NCBI RefSeq assembly: GCF_029168945.1
Contig: NC_083605.1
Span: 41,713,659 to 41,777,658, forward strand
Source: Cannabis sativa
Lineage: Eukaryota; Streptophyta; Magnoliopsida; Rosales; Cannabaceae
Length of the DNA: 64,000 nucleotides
Direction: 5' to 3'
This document shows, one piece after another, positions 1 to 10,040 of this stretch; the stretch's first letter is position 1; every line of letters begins with the position of its first letter. Under the pieces are notes generated by a model. That model did no database searches and was not told the DNA's origin. It saw only the letters and a program-made list of their open reading frames with translations. The position numbers were made by a program, and so were the translations under genes.

Positions 1-1403
1 TAAATTAGTTTAACCTAATAAAATTGATTAGCAACATAATTAATTTCAAAAAAAAAAAAAAATTGAAATTAATTTAAGAAAAACACACTTAGTTTAATGA
101 ATTAATTTCTAGATAAACTATTGTATTTTCCTTGTATTTAATTAAATAAAGAATTTTAACTAACTAGATTCTTTCTGAAGCTTATTTTAATTATTTCATT
201 AAATATTCTTATTTAACTTATAAATTAGTTATTACTAACTAATTTTTCTTATCAACTTAAATTTGAATATCTTTTGAATTTAAAATTAAGTTGAGGAATT
301 CTAGGAATTAGTTATTGAAGATTCTTAAGATATTTTTTTTAAGTTAGTTTTAAACTTAAAATGGAATATTCTTAAATTAGGTAGTTACCGCTTAATTTTG
401 ATATGTAATTACATTTTATTTGGAAAATTTTAAGTTGCTTATTTTAGATTCTTTCTATAACAAATTAAATTAGATATTTTCCAAATCTTGAAAAGATACT
501 TAGTTAATGATATAATTTCTAGATAGTTATTTCTATACTAGTTATTATTTCTAATATTAAAATATGAAAATATCATTGATTGTGAAATTAATTGTTTAAT
601 TATTAATTTTGGTACAATTCAAGTTAAGAATATTTTTCCTAGTATTAAACTAGAAATTAATAACTAAGCCTTCTCTACACTTAATTATTTATTTCTTGAA
701 TTTAATACATTTAATTAAATTGAAGTTTAATATCTAAGTTGATTTTCATCATGCTCCTTATATATTATTATTTTCATGTTATTTAATTAAATAGAAAATT
801 ATTTTTAGTTTGAAATCTCATTTCTGAATAACTTAAATTTGAATAATTTTTCAAAATATATTTTATTTTATTAATCTTTTACCACAATTTCGAAATTGCA
901 TTTCTTTAATGCAGAAATTTCGAATTTTATTTGAAAAATAAATTAAAGTTGAAAATTATTTATTTTAATTTTGGACCAACTTAAATCAATGATTTTTTTC
1001 ATTTAATTATTAATTAAAATAATTGAACTAAAATATATTATAATTAGAAATTGAATTAATTAGTCAATGAAAGTCTAGATAGATATTATCTGTTTTGCTT
1101 GAAGTATTTTTCTAGTGATATTTAATTAAATAGAAAATTAATATTTAAATTGATTCTTAATCATGATACTTAAATATTTGAAATTTTTCTTAAATATTTA
1201 ATTAAATAAGAAAATTATATTTTTGTTGTAAATTAATTTCATTAATTAATTTTGGGCCAACATAAAATTTGGATAAGTTTTCTAGGATTTATTTTTATTT
1301 TATTTTAAAGCATTTTCGAAAGTAGTATTCTTATACACTTCATTTTTCGAAATGCAATATACATATTTATAGAAAATTAAATTTGAGTTGTAAATTAATT
1401 CTT
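1..1403. repeat. Left arm of long inverted duplication
   Basis: The reverse complement of this arm matches 2655-3690. Position 1-45 pairs with the stretch near 3640-3690, and 1290-1403 pairs with 2655-2770. Distinctive variants around 1310-1360 (the stretch next to a TTTTCG motif) are shared with the other arm but not with BC or EF, so the duplication arose from X itself. This arm keeps about 400 bp (roughly 130-560) that the right arm lacks and that BC retains at about 23460-23860. AT-rich and non-coding. Confidence 0.8.
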
Positions 1404-2654
1404 TCTTGGACCACCACTACTAATTTAACTCTAAGTTGATTTGCCCATACAAGTAGGAGATTTCTAAGATTGAGGATTTATATCATTTCGGGATAGAATT
1501 TCGGGAATATAATCATATTCGTCATTTAATTTCTTAAGAGAAAATATAGAATGACTTTATATGATATATAGACCATTCATCCAATAATATGTCATTGAGA
1601 TAATTCAAAATGAATAAGCTAAGAGGAATTAGGATAATTTCGTTTTAAATAAGAATCCAACGATGCTCCGATTAGCGAGAGTCAAAGTAATCTTATTTAT
1701 ACAATCTTCTTGTTTCATATTGTAAAATACTAGTCTAAGGTGTTATCAATTGATGAACAGCTAGATGTTGCATATACAATATTTATCTTTCGAGATCAAA
1801 CACTATTATGTTTGTCTAATGGTGAAAATCCATCAGGGATTTATCTCATTAGAAAAACAAACCAAGTTAGACCAACAATGAAGATTCGAAATTAAACTAC
1901 GATTTAATAACAAAAAATAACATGGTTCAATATAAATTCATACACAATTCAGAAATTATTAAACATATAGCAAGTAGGAATGACAACTGAAAATACTAAA
2001 ACATACAATCCTAAATAATTTCCAAGGTCTTCAACAAACTGATATCAGTGTCCCGTTTAGGCGAGAGTCAAAGCTATCATTCATTGAATAGAGTTGTCAG
2101 CTCATCTAAAATGATAAACATTCTAGCAACCTTTTATTCGACCAGGATTGGAATCCGCGTTGTCCTGTTTAGGCGAGAGTCAAGGCTATTCTATCTTATG
2201 AGCTTCCACCATTGTTTCGTATTCTTGCAAGTCTTATACAGTCGCCACCATTAGGGTGATCAATACTATATAAAAAACTTACAAGATTACTTATCTTTAT
2301 AGATTAAATGGTGCTAACTTGCTAATGAACGTTCCTCCATTAGGGAGGATTACTCACTAAAATAATAGCTATGTAAAATCAACAATGGAGATCGAATATC
2401 CTGATAATAAAGCTCATTATTTAATGAAAGTTGTATTTTCTTCTAAAACTTATTTTAATTTATTTATTTTAAATATATATATTTGTTTAATTAAAATTTC
2501 CAATTTAGAATGAAAAATTCTAAATATAAACTTTAATGTAATATTTATAAATTATACTTAGATGGATATGAAAATAACGTGAATTATTTCCATCTTAGTA
2601 ATAATTTCCATAAATATTTAGAAAAATGTACAATTTAAGTTGTTTCAAAATTAA
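1404..2654 (-). other. Distal leader of element X (loop between the inverted arms)
   Basis: Non-coding sequence homologous to 21691-22960 (BC) and 44666-45740 (EF). It contains five short motifs centred on TTAGG/TTAGC at about 1668, 2055, 2165, 2250 and 2340. Several can fold, for example CACC-ATTAG-GGTG at 2247-2259 and TCCTCC-ATTAG-GGAGGA at 2334-2350. No ORF above background. Sense direction is the minus strand. Confidence 0.6.
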
Positions 2655-3690
2655 TTTAAATTAATTTACAACTCAAATTTAATTTTCTATAAATATGTAT
2701 ATTGCATTTCGAAAAATGAAGTGTATAAGAATACTACTTTCGAAAATGCTTTAAAATAAAATAAAAATAAATCCTAGAAAACTTATCTTAATTTTATGTT
2801 GGCCCAAAATTAATTAATAAAATTAATTTACAACAAAAATATAATTTTCCTATTTAATTAAATATTTAAGAAAAATTTAAAATATTTAAGTATCATGATT
2901 AAGAATCAACTTAAATATTAATTTTCTATTTAATTAAATTCACTAGAAAAATACTTCAAGCAAAACAGATAATATCTATCTAGACTTTCATTGACTTATT
3001 AATTCAATTTCTAATTATAATATATTTCAGTTCATTTATTTTAATTAATCATTAAATGAAAAAATCATTGACTTAAGTTGGTCCAAAATTAGAATAAATA
3101 ATTTTCAACTTTAATCTATTCTTCAAATAAAATTCGAAATTTCTGCATTAAAGAAATGCAATTTCAAAATTTTGAGAAAAAGATTCATAAAATAAAATAA
3201 AAAATATATTTGGAAAATTATTCAAACTTAAGTTATTCTGAAATAAAATTCCAAACTTAAGATAATTTTCAACTTTAATTATTATGACATGAAAATAACA
3301 ATATTTAAGTATCATGATGAAAATCAACTTGGATATTGAAATTTTCAATTTAATTAAATGTATTAAATTCAAGAAATAAATAATTAAGTATAGAGGAAAC
3401 TTAATTATTCATTATAGTTTAATACTAGGAAAAAATATACTAAACTTAGATTGTACCAAAATTAATTATGAAACAATTAATTTCACAATCAATGATATTT
3501 TCCTATTTAAATATTGGAAAATATAGTTAGTACTAGAAATAACTATCTAGAATATATATCATTAACTAAGTGTTTTTCTAAAATTAACTTTAAAATATTA
3601 AAATGAAAAATAAATTTCCTATATTTTAAAAGTTAATTATGTTGCTAATTAAATTTTAATTAGGTTAGACTAATATAATTAACCTAATAC
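2655..3690. repeat. Right arm of long inverted duplication
   Basis: Inverted counterpart of 1-1403 and collinear with the BC leader at 22965-23905. It lacks about 400 bp present in BC and in the left arm; the deletion point lies near 3590-3630. Non-coding and AT-rich. The 74-codon minus-strand frame at 3148-3372 has no recognisable similarity and is probably chance. Confidence 0.75.
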
Positions 3691-5197
3691 AATTATTTAA
3701 ATAAGGCAAATGGTCTTCACAATTGGGGTAGTTCATGTGAGGGGGAGCTGGGTTCAGTATGTCGTACCCACTTCTATTGGCCCCCAACTCTCACACAAGG
3801 CCCAAAAGAGAGGAATTTAACCTTTAAATAAACAATTGTTGTTCATTGAATAAGCCCAAATCTAATTGGGCCTAAATAAAATTACTTATGTCAAATTTTA
3901 TATTAGCAACCTAGTCCATTTACTTAGTAAAAACTTAAATGGACTACCTATATGCATCTAAGGCTAATATCAAACATATAGGCTCACACAGGTCAAATGA
4001 TTTTAATGGGCCCTATCATGTTACTAGGTTTACACAGATGAAAGAAGTACAAAATTTACCTGTTACAAATTATTTATAAGATCTATTGACAATTGGACTA
4101 TGATTAAAATCAGATCATTGGATCTGTCAACAAGTTAATCATAGCAATTTAGATCAAATAAATAATAGGTTTGTTAAAAAAAATTGAATAAACAATATAA
4201 ATTAATAAACAAACATTGTCCATGTAATAGATGTGAAATAAGATATTAATATAATTAAATTATTATTCTTAAACTAACCGACTAGATTTTAAAAATTTAG
4301 GGTTGTTAAAACAAACCCTAAAATCTCAAAATAAAGAAACTAATTTTAAAATATCTAGGTTAATTTGAATCAAATTAAATTAAATATCAAATAAGATCAA
4401 TGATTTGAAAGAAAGAATCTTCAATATCACTTTCAAATCTTATAATTTAATAAAATAAACCAATTTTAAAATAGATTTGGTTAGATAATATTATTTTAGG
4501 AATAAAATAATAAATGAATAATAATTATCATAATTATATGTCAAAATATCTTAAATTAAGCAATATTCAAATTTCTACAAAAATATCTAAGTTATTTAAA
4601 TATTTAAGATATGATTTATAAATTTCCAGTAAGAAAAAAAAATGATATATATAGAAAAATATCATTTTTAAACTTATAATTTATATAATTAAATATTTAA
4701 AAAAATAACAAATTTTGAATTTGAAAAAATTATGGTAAGTATATCTATAAAAATATCTATGGTAATTTCAAATTTATTAATTATTTAATTTGTCATATAA
4801 AATAATTTTAATATAATATTTTAAATAAAAAGACAAAGTTATCTTTTAATTTAAAATATGTCAAATATCAAAATATCTAATCTTATAATTAAATAATATA
4901 TAAATATTAAAGAAGTTAACAAATTTTTAAATCTTACCATAATTGGAAATATTTAAAATTGGAAATATTCCAAATTGGAAAAATCTAAAATTGGAAAAAC
5001 TAAATTTTGGGAAACAATCCCATAAAAAATTTGGATTTTGGGGAAAAATCCAAAAAAATCGCAATTTTGGTGAAGGCAGCCCAGGAGGCTGCACGCAGCC
5101 TCCTACGCGTGCGGAACAAGAGCACCCAGCCGAGGTTTCTCGGCTTCTGCAGGGTGCAGGTGCGGCAACACTCGGCGCTGGCAGGGGTCACACGGGC
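3691..5197 (-). other. Proximal leader of element X, with conserved block and GC-rich island
   Basis: Non-coding. The block 3718-3815 is strongly conserved with 23938-24035 (BC) and 47243-47340 (EF), while the surrounding AT-rich sequence drifts. From about 5065 to 5197 the composition turns sharply GC-rich. This island continues after Tekay-1 at 14673-14735 and differs in sequence and length from the islands at the same position in BC (about 25170-25225) and EF (about 48365-48500). Short ORFs across the island (4943-5239, 5000-5191) look like composition effects. Confidence 0.6.
5193..5197. repeat. Target-site duplication of Tekay-1 (CGGGC)
   Basis: CGGGC immediately precedes the left LTR here and is repeated at 14668-14672 immediately after the right LTR. 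A 5-bp duplication is normal for Ty3/gypsy integrases and shows that the ends are intact. Confidence 0.95.
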
Positions 5198-5615
5198 TGT
5201 AACACCCTAACTAATTTAGGCGTATTACGTGATTTTTAAACGTACTGTGCAGCTCGTTGCTAATCAACGAGGTTTATGGAAAAACGTGATTAATTAAAAT
5301 TTTGCTTTTTCATTAAACTTATAAACCATTTTACCAAAAAGTCTCGGGATCCCGATTTATAAAAATATTTACAAACGTTTTTACTATTCAACTTTTACAT
5401 CAAAATAAGGTCATCTAACGACCGTTACGAAAATCCCAGCCCTGCTGTCTCGAGGATCGTACGCTCCAGGCCTAACCGCCCCGACATGTACAACCCCATA
5501 AGCTCGCTCACGGTCCATCAGCAACTGCCTTGCCTTTACCTACACATGAACGTAAACTGTGAGTCGACAGACTCAGTAAGAAAAGCATACTAATATCATA
5601 CATAAAACTGACTGC

Positions 5616-5692
5616 CGTGTCCAACACGATACTGAGTCCCGCTACTGCCATGTCCAACATGGTACTGAGCACTACTGCCATGTCCAACATGG
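5616..5692. repeat. Three tandem hairpins in Tekay-1 3' LTR
   Basis: CGTG-TCCAA-CACG at 5616-5628, then CCATG-TCCAA-CATGG at 5648-5662 and 5678-5692. The loop TCCAA is constant. The middle stem pair changes G-C to A-T on both sides, a compensatory change. The same array is in every Tekay LTR here: 12842-12918, 35341-35417, 42531-42607, 58839-58915. Confidence 0.85.
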
Positions 5693-6247
5693 TACTGGGT
5701 TTTGAACGTTCAAGGGACGGTACTATTGACAAGTATCCTCCTGATCGGTCGAACCGGTCATACTCCGGCTGCTGGTCATACTCCAGCCTGTACCGACGGG
5801 ATAGGTCAATAAGCCGAACCACCAACCAGTGTCAGCCTGATCGGTCGAACCGGTCATACTCCGCCGTCGGTCATACTCCACCGTACCGAGCGTGACAGGG
5901 TTGGGTGGTTCGAAGCCTAAATACATATCTAATGTAATCTAACGGGCTTCCTACATGCACGCTAAACATGTAATCTACATATGCATACCGTTATACTAAT
6001 CTTACCCGGATTCCGATTTCGGGTGTGCCGTCAACCCGACCGGAACCGAAGCCGAACGGCGGATTACATCGGCTCCTAAACCATAAAAATCACAACGCTA
6101 TAAGTGACACACTAAATCACTTCCCGGGGACTAAAACCCGAAACTAAAAGTTTCCCTATCGATAAAAAGCATGGCAATACCCCTAAAAACCCAAAAACGA
6201 AGAAAACTAGGGTTCTGAAAAATCCCCAACCGGAAGACCGGTTGCCC

Positions 6248-6319
6248 AACCGGAATTCCGGTTCTGGAAAAATCTGAACCCCCATCCGGAATTCCGGATG
6301 CTCAACCGGAATTCCGGTT
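6248..6319. repeat. Palindrome cluster in Tekay-1 LTR
   Basis: Three perfect palindromes: AACCGGAATTCCGGTT at 6248-6263 and 6304-6319, and CATCCGGAATTCCGGATG at 6283-6300. The cluster recurs at 13471-13540 in the other LTR and at 35972-36043 in Tekay-2; Tekay-2's right LTR (about 43150-43230) and Tekay-3 (about 59450-59540) carry versions with lost bases at CCGG. Role unknown; see findings. Confidence 0.9.
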
Positions 6320-7447
6320 CCTCGCAGGCAGCAACCAAAAATTCACATAACTCGACCAATTTAACCCCAATTGATCCCAAACTTTCCAGACCTGTTCTAT
6401 ATGCCCCAAATGACATTTCTAAAGCATCAAACCTACCCAGAAACCTCATACACAAAAATCACCATTGGAGCTCAAGCTTTGAGTTCCAAACTCAAGCTTG
6501 AGCAACACCACTAAAACAAGCAATCCAATAGCTTAAAACAACATAACTAAGCATCATATAACCTCTGCAAACTAACAAGAACAACAGCAACAACACAGAA
6601 CATAAACATAGCATTTTCTCACAAAAATCACCTATTTTCACATATAGATTAAAAGCTTGAACAACCTAGCTACTCATGCTTCAAACAACTCATTTAACAT
6701 CAACTAATCATGCTTTGAACCTCAGAAAATAACAATCAAACCCAGCAACAAGAACAGCCACAAAACATGCATTTTCTCCATTTTTTCATCATTTTTTTCA
6801 TAATTTCAAAGAAGGAAAAACAAAAGGAGCTAACCTAGCTTGAAGAATGCTTTGAATGGATGAGAATCCACTTGAAAATTGAACAAAAATCCAGCCCTTA
6901 GAATCCCATGCACCAGCCGAAAATGAGAGGAAAAGAGAGAAGGTTTCTTTGAAATTTTCTAATTTTTTTCTAAGTGTGAAAAGCTTGAAGAGAAAAAGAG
7001 TTTAAATCATGTTTTATTTCATTTATCATACTTCATTTCAGCCAAGAATTTAATGATTAAAATAAACATTTATCCCAATTAATAAACCACATAAGACATA
7101 ACATTAATGGGGCAAAAGACCATTTTGCCCCTCCACCATAAAATCACTAAAATCATACTAAAGGGGTATTTTTGGGACATTCTAAATTCCCGGCCATTCC
7201 CGACATTCCCAATGTCTAAAACCCGTCCCCAAAATACTAACATACTAAGTTGTGATTTCTACTGAGCCAAACGCCGAGTTCCAAAATACCGGACACCGGA
7301 AATGCGAAATATAAAAACTGCTGATGACATAATTATGCATATCTGAATTCCATAAATATCAATAATAAATTATTTAAATAGCTATAAATAATTTCTGATT
7401 AACATAAATAACTCGCTAATTTCCAAATTAACTAAGCGGGCTTTACA

Positions 7448-7462
7448 ACTATCCCCCCCTTA
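7448..7462 (-). promoter_or_regulatory. Tekay-1 polypurine tract
   Basis: In sense the strand reads AAGGGGGGGATAGT directly before the 3' LTR, the expected plus-strand primer site for reverse transcription. The same tract lies at 37151-37164 (Tekay-2) and 60665-60678 (Tekay-3). Confidence 0.85.
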
Positions 7463-8245
7463 AAAGGATTTCGTCCCCGAAATCTAACCTGAATAACTCT
7501 GGATATTGAGCTCGCATATCTGACTCAAGCTCCCAGGTGGCTTCTTCCACCTTACTGTTTCTCCGCAGAACCTTGACCAACGCTATGGTCTTATTCCGAA
7601 GGACTTTATCCTTTCTATCCAGGATCCGCACCGGGCCGTTCCTCATAAGACATATCTGACTGAAGCTGAAGGCTCTCATAACTGAGTATATGAGAGGGGT
7701 CTGAAACGTATTTTCTCAACATTGAGACATGAAATACGTTGTGCACTGCTGATAAAGCTGGAGGCAATGCTAACCGATATGCCACTTGACCAATCTTCTC
7801 GAGAATCTCGAAAGGTCCTGTAAATCTAGGGCATAACTTGCCTCTTTTCCCGAAACGTTTAATCCCCTTCATCGGAGACACTCGCAAAAACACATGGTCC
7901 CCTACTCGGAACTCAACATCCCTACGTTTCGGATCTGCGTAACTCTTCTGTCCGCTCCCGGGAGGCAAGCATTCTAGCTTTAATCTTCTCTATTGCCTCA
8001 TTGGTCCGTTGAACTGATTCTGGACCAAGGTATTTCCTCTCCCCTGTCTCATCCCAGTGGATAGGGGACCTACCCTTCCTACCGTACAACAGTTCGTAGG
8101 GTGCCATCCCTATCGTACTCTGGTAACTGTTGTTGTATGAAAATTCCACTAACGGTAGGTATTTACTCCATGAACCCTCAAAGTCCATAACACAGGCTCT
8201 CAAAGATATCCTCCAATCTCTGAATTGTCCTTTCGGACTGACCAT
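7449..8245 (-). pseudogene. Tekay-1 integrase C-terminus and chromodomain, frameshifted
   Basis: Three overlapping frames (8245-7922, 7968-7615, 7679-7449) together cover the end of the integrase core, the GPY/F-type C-terminal region and the chromodomain. The chromodomain-like stretch is at 7625-7491, with the typical VEEATWE core followed by YPELF, and would direct integration toward heterochromatin. The frame changes near 8210, 7940 and 7635 all occur where the sibling Tekay-2 has or lacks a base at a CTG/CAG triplet. Tekay-2 keeps the same region open in one frame (717 codons), so this is one protein, not three. Confidence 0.9.
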
Positions 8246-9425
8246 CTGTCTGAGGATGGAATGCTGTACTGAATTTTAGCTTCGTACCCATTGCCCGTTG
8301 TAAACTTTGCCAAAATTTAGAGGTGAATTTCGGATCCCTGTCCGAAACTATAGACTTCGGTACCCCGTGAAGTCTCACTATTTCCCTGACGTATAATTCT
8401 GCCAACTGATCCACTGTAAATGTTGTTCTGACCGGCAGAAAATGAGCAGATTTCGTAAATCGGTCCACCACTACCCAGATGGAATCATACATACCCGTGG
8501 TCCTAGGTAACCCGACCACAAAATCCATCGTAATATCCTCCCATTTCCACTCTGGTAGGGTTAGAGGCTGCAACAACCCTGCTGGTCTCTGATGTTCAGC
8601 CTTGATCTGCTGACACGTGAGGCATCTCGAAACGAATTCTACCAAATTCTTCTTCATACCGCTCCACCAGAAGTACGGTTTCAAATCTTGGTACATCTTG
8701 GTGGTGCCGGGATGTAGAGAATATGGAGTAGAATGAGCCTCCTCAAAGATCTCGTTCCTCAAGTCCACACTGTTCGGGACAGAAACCCTGGCTTTATACA
8801 AAAGTATTCCACTGTCTGTCACTGAAAAGTCTTTGGCTTGACCAGCCAATACTTCATCTCGGACCTTCACTAACTCCGGATCTGTCGTCTGAGCAACCTT
8901 TATTCTTTCTAACAGATCAGATTGCAGCCTTAAGTTGTGAAGCTGACCTACCACAAACTCAATGCTGGATCTAACCATATCCTCTGCTAGCTGAGGTGAG
9001 ATCTGAACCATGCTAGCTACTTGCCCGGGACCCTTTCTGCTCAGGGCATCGGCCACTACATTGGCTTTCCCGGGATGGTAAAGGATCTCACAATCATAGT
9101 CCTTCACTAATTCCAACCAACGCCTTTGTCTCATGTTCAGATCTTTCTGAGTAAAGAAATAGTTGAGACTTTTATGGTCGGTATAGATCTCGCACTTCTC
9201 ACCATACAAGTAATGCCGCCAAATCTTCAGTGCAAAAACCACTGCGGCCAATTCTAAATCATGAGTCGGGTATCGCTGTTCATAATCCTTTAACTGACGG
9301 GAGGCATAAGCGATAACCCGATCGGCTTGCATCAATACGCACCCCAAACCCTGTTTGGATGCGTCACAGTAGACCACGAACTTCTCCTCGTCCGAAGGCA
9401 AAGCTAGTACCGGAGCGGTAATCAA
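8178..9425 (-). pseudogene. Tekay-1 RNase H and integrase segment
   Basis: 415-codon open stretch. RNase H spans about residues 14-130, with catalytic D21, E58, D83 and D126. The integrase zinc-binding HHCC uses H231, H238, C268 and C271 (8735-8613). The DDE core has D301, D362 and E398, a D-35-E spacing. All catalytic residues are present. It is separated from RT upstream by frame breaks at about 9430-9640 and from the integrase C-terminus by one at about 8210. The polyprotein would be cleaved by the element's own protease inside a virus-like particle. Confidence 0.95.
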
Positions 9426-9461
9426 TCTCTGTTTCGGTTCACTCGAAAACTAGCTTCGCAT

Positions 9462-10040
9462 TTATCCGTCCGGATAAATCGCCGATTCTTCTTTGTAAGC
9501 TCGGTTAGGGGCATAGAAATTTTGGAGAACCCTCCACGAACCTACGGTAATACCCACTAATCCCAAAAGCTTCGATCTCGTCACTGTCTTCGGTCTCGGC
9601 CAATCCCCGACGGATTCGATCTTCCCGGGATCCACCTTGATCCCGTCCTTACCCACAATGTGTCCTAGGAAGGACACCTGAGACAACCAGAACTCACATT
9701 TCTTGAACTTGGCGTAGAGTCTATGTTCTCGAAGTCGTTGCAGTACCATCTGAAGATGTAACTCATGCTCCTCTTCTGACTGAGAGTACACGAGGATGTC
9801 GTCGATAAACACAATCACGCAGATATCGAGGAAATCCTTGAATACTCTGTTCATCAAGTCCATGAATGCTGCAGGAGCGTTGGTTAGTCCGAATGACATA
9901 ACCAGGAACTCGTAGTGTCCATACCTAGTGCGGAAAGCCGTCTTTGGAATGTCCTCCTCTCGGATCCTCAACTGATGATAACCCGAACGGAGATCAATCT
10001 TAGAAAAGACCGTCTTCCCGAAGCTGATCGAACAAGTCAT
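9462..10040 (-). pseudogene. Tekay-1 reverse transcriptase core
   Basis: 192-codon frame holding RT motifs: [12 protein letters not shown] with the first catalytic Asp at about 9995, [11 protein letters not shown], and FIDD (residues 78-81, 9809-9798), the chromovirus version of YxDD. The upstream break at about 10020 is CCCGAAGC where Tekay-2 has CCCCTGAAGC, so two bases are missing at a CTG. The last 30 or so codons are out of frame because of further CTG losses around 9560-9640. Confidence 0.95.

Larger units (their letters stand above)
5198..7447 (-). repeat. Tekay-1 3' LTR
   Basis: 2250 bp, near-identical to 12423-14667. In sense order it holds a U3 region (7447 to about 6350), a palindrome cluster (6319-6248), a donor-like site at about 6005 (here CCGG|GTAAG, where the 5' LTR has CCAG|GTAAG), a degenerate tandem module of about 95 bp (5900-5740) and three tandem hairpins (5692-5616). 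The differences from the 5' LTR cluster at CTG/CAG sites, for example around 5760-5890. ORFs inside it are not genes. Confidence 0.95.

Noticed and set aside
1..3690. Foldback or TIR DNA transposon
   Set aside because: Both arms and the loop are collinear with the copia leader; no transposase, no defined termini and no TSD at the arm ends.
5000..5239. Overlapping ORFs in the GC-rich stretch as a host gene exon
   Set aside because: The stretch is a variable island in the X leader, interrupted by a transposon, with ORFs on both strands and no domain.
5617..5926. Repetitive ORFs over the LTR hairpin array, and the array's likeness to CRISPR or a satellite
   Set aside because: Three imperfect units inside an LTR, with no spacers, cas genes or long array; the plant retrotransposon context explains them.
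6207..6501. ORFs on both strands in Tekay LTRs (also 13335-13722, 59218-59676)
   Set aside because: They run through palindromic CCGGAATTCCGG sequence, which keeps several frames open by composition; not conserved as protein.
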